Assembly: GCA_049802875.1 (NCBI GenBank)
Contig: JBARNH010000034.1
Coordinates: forward strand, 1-28,533
Reading direction: 5' to 3'
Source of the DNA: Lutacidiplasma sp049802875
GTDB lineage: Archaea; Thermoplasmatota; Thermoplasmata; Lutacidiplasmatales; UBA184
Length of the DNA stretch: 28,533 nucleotides
A program made the position numbers and the translations under genes. Below the pieces are notes generated by a model that was not told the DNA's origin, searched no databases, and saw only the letters and a list, made by a program, of their open reading frames with translations. Of this stretch, positions 27,565 through 28,533 are shown in pieces. How positions within the stretch are numbered: the stretch's first letter is position 1; each line of letters opens with the position of its first letter.

Positions 27565-28533
27565 ATGACCAACGATCCCAGCGCCGCAAAATACCAAGTC
27601 CGAGCTCGCATTTCCGCCGAAGGAGTCATCGATAAGCCCGACGTCGTCGGTGCCGTCTTTGGACAAACGGAGGGCCTGCTCGGCGACGAGCTGGACCTCC
27701 GGGACCTCCAAAAATCCGGCCGCATCGGACGTATCGAGGTCGAGATCGACAGCCGCAAGGGCAAGAGCGAGGGGGAGATCATCATCCCCTCGTCGCTCGA
27801 CCAAGTCGAGACCGCGATCCTCGCCTCCGCGCTCGAAACCGTCGACCGGATCGGCCCGTGCCGAGCGAAGATCGAGATCGTCAGCGTCGAGGATATCCGG
27901 ATCTCGAAGCGCCAGAAGGTCGTCGAACGAGCGAAGGAGATCCTCTCGCGCCTCCAGGAAGAGTCGAAGGGGGTCGGCATCGACCTCACCGAGGCCGTCC
28001 GCAAGGGCGTCCAGGTCGACGAGATCACGACCTACGGCCCCGAGCACTTGCCCGCGGGCCCGAACGTCGACCAGGCGGACGCCCTGATCGTCGTCGAGGG
28101 CCGCTCGGACGTGCTGAACCTGCTCCGCTGCGGGATCAAGAACGTGATCGCGGTCGAAGGGACGAGCGTCCCCCAGACCGTGAAGGACCTCTCCCGCGGA
28201 AAGACGGTGACCGCGTTCACTGACGGGGACCGCGCGGGAGAGCTGATCCTCCGCGAGATGCTGCAGACGATGGACCTCGATTTCGTCGCCCGCGCCCCGC
28301 GCGGCAGCGAGGTCGAGGAACTGACCCAGAAACAGCTCCTGAAGTGCCTGCGCAACAAGATCCCGATCAACCAGTACCTCGAGATGAGCGGGTTCGAGTC
28401 GACCGGCGCCACTCGGGAGCCGCGCGAAGACCGCGGAGAGGGCGGCGACCGGAACGAACGCAACGACCGGCGCGACGACCGGAACTCCGGCGGACCTCGC
28501 CGCGACGACCGGGAGCGCGAGCGGGACCGGGAG
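27565..28533 (+). CDS. dnaG: Archaeal DnaG primase-like protein (C-terminus off window)
   Basis: 323 codons from ATG at 27565, continuing past the window end. The N-terminal archaeal DnaG domain starts at KYQVRARISAEGVIDKPDVV. The TOPRIM domain (about 170-255) has the catalytic Glu in IVVEGRSDVL (174-183) and the DxD motif in FTDGDRAGE (218-226). Archaeal DnaG has been found with the exosome, where it acts as an RNA-binding partner, and has weak primase activity in some species. From about residue 280 the chain becomes a repetitive Arg/Asp/Glu/Gly tail (REPREDRGEGGDRNERNDRR) that is still running at the window edge, unlike the usual helical C-terminus. Confidence 0.94.
   Translation, partial: MTNDPSAAKYQVRARISAEGVIDKPDVVGAVFGQTEGLLGDELDLRDLQKSGRIGRIEVEIDSRKGKSEGEIIIPSSLDQVETAILASALETVDRIGPCRAKIEIVSVEDIRISKRQKVVERAKEILSRLQEESKGVGIDLTEAVRKGVQVDEITTYGPEHLPAGPNVDQADALIVVEGRSDVLNLLRCGIKNVIAVEGTSVPQTVKDLSRGKTVTAFTDGDRAGELILREMLQTMDLDFVARAPRGSEVEELTQKQLLKCLRNKIPINQYLEMSGFESTGATREPREDRGEGGDRNERNDRRDDRNSGGPRRDDRERERDRE

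Overview
The window looks like a piece of a chromosome from a high-GC (clearly GC-rich, roughly two thirds by eye), aerobic archaeon, most likely a member of the Thermoplasmatota. This placement is inferred from archaeal DnaG primase and the archaeal DNA polymerase II (PolD) small subunit, leaderless genes with TATA boxes about 26 nt upstream of the start codon, an archaeal half-size heme A synthase, and respiratory electron carriers that are blue copper proteins with no cytochrome c. No mobile element, CRISPR array or origin was recognised.

Layout. 1-1.1 kb: the N-terminal 360 codons of an endonuclease IV-like TIM-barrel protein (minus strand, running off the window). 1.1-3 kb: 23S rRNA methyltransferase RlmE, a tRNA-Pro(GGG) gene that is easy to miss, a 61-residue one-helix membrane protein and an unknown protein. 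3-15.8 kb: a respiratory island. A long minus-strand series reads tatA, tatC, a second TatA/B-like gene, a 62-aa membrane peptide, a Rieske protein, a b6-type cytochrome b, two small membrane proteins, A-type oxidase subunit I, ctaA and ctaB. Upstream of it lie an AbrB-PhoU regulator, a membrane-anchored blue copper protein, a divergent plus-strand pair that together makes oxidase subunit II (first helix and CuA domain as separate genes), a two-domain cupredoxin with one apparently dead copper site, and a large membrane protein of unknown function.

15.8-18.3 kb: a three-gene overlapping operon of a HddA-type sugar kinase, a GmhA-type SIS isomerase and a CBS-ParB-like protein, suggestive of heptose phosphate metabolism. 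18.3-20.4 kb: an XPD/DinG-type iron-sulfur helicase whose frame has no usual start codon before its Walker A motif. 20.4-24.9 kb: an orphan FixX-type ferredoxin coupled to malate dehydrogenase, then on the plus strand two small coiled-coil proteins, a ketopantoate reductase-family enzyme and phosphoglycerate kinase, meeting CutA tail to tail. 24.9-28.5 kb: a replication neighbourhood with PolD small subunit, an unknown protein, and the start of dnaG after an unusually long leader.

How it works together (inference): quinol would be oxidised by the cytochrome b/Rieske pair, electrons passed by membrane-anchored cupredoxins to CuA of subunit II and then to the aa3-type oxygen-reducing centre. 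CtaB and CtaA supply heme A. TatA/TatC could place the Rieske protein, whose signal has a Lys-Arg variant of the twin-arginine motif. The AbrB-PhoU protein, with a dyad over its own promoter, is a candidate regulator. No subunit III or cytochrome c was seen.
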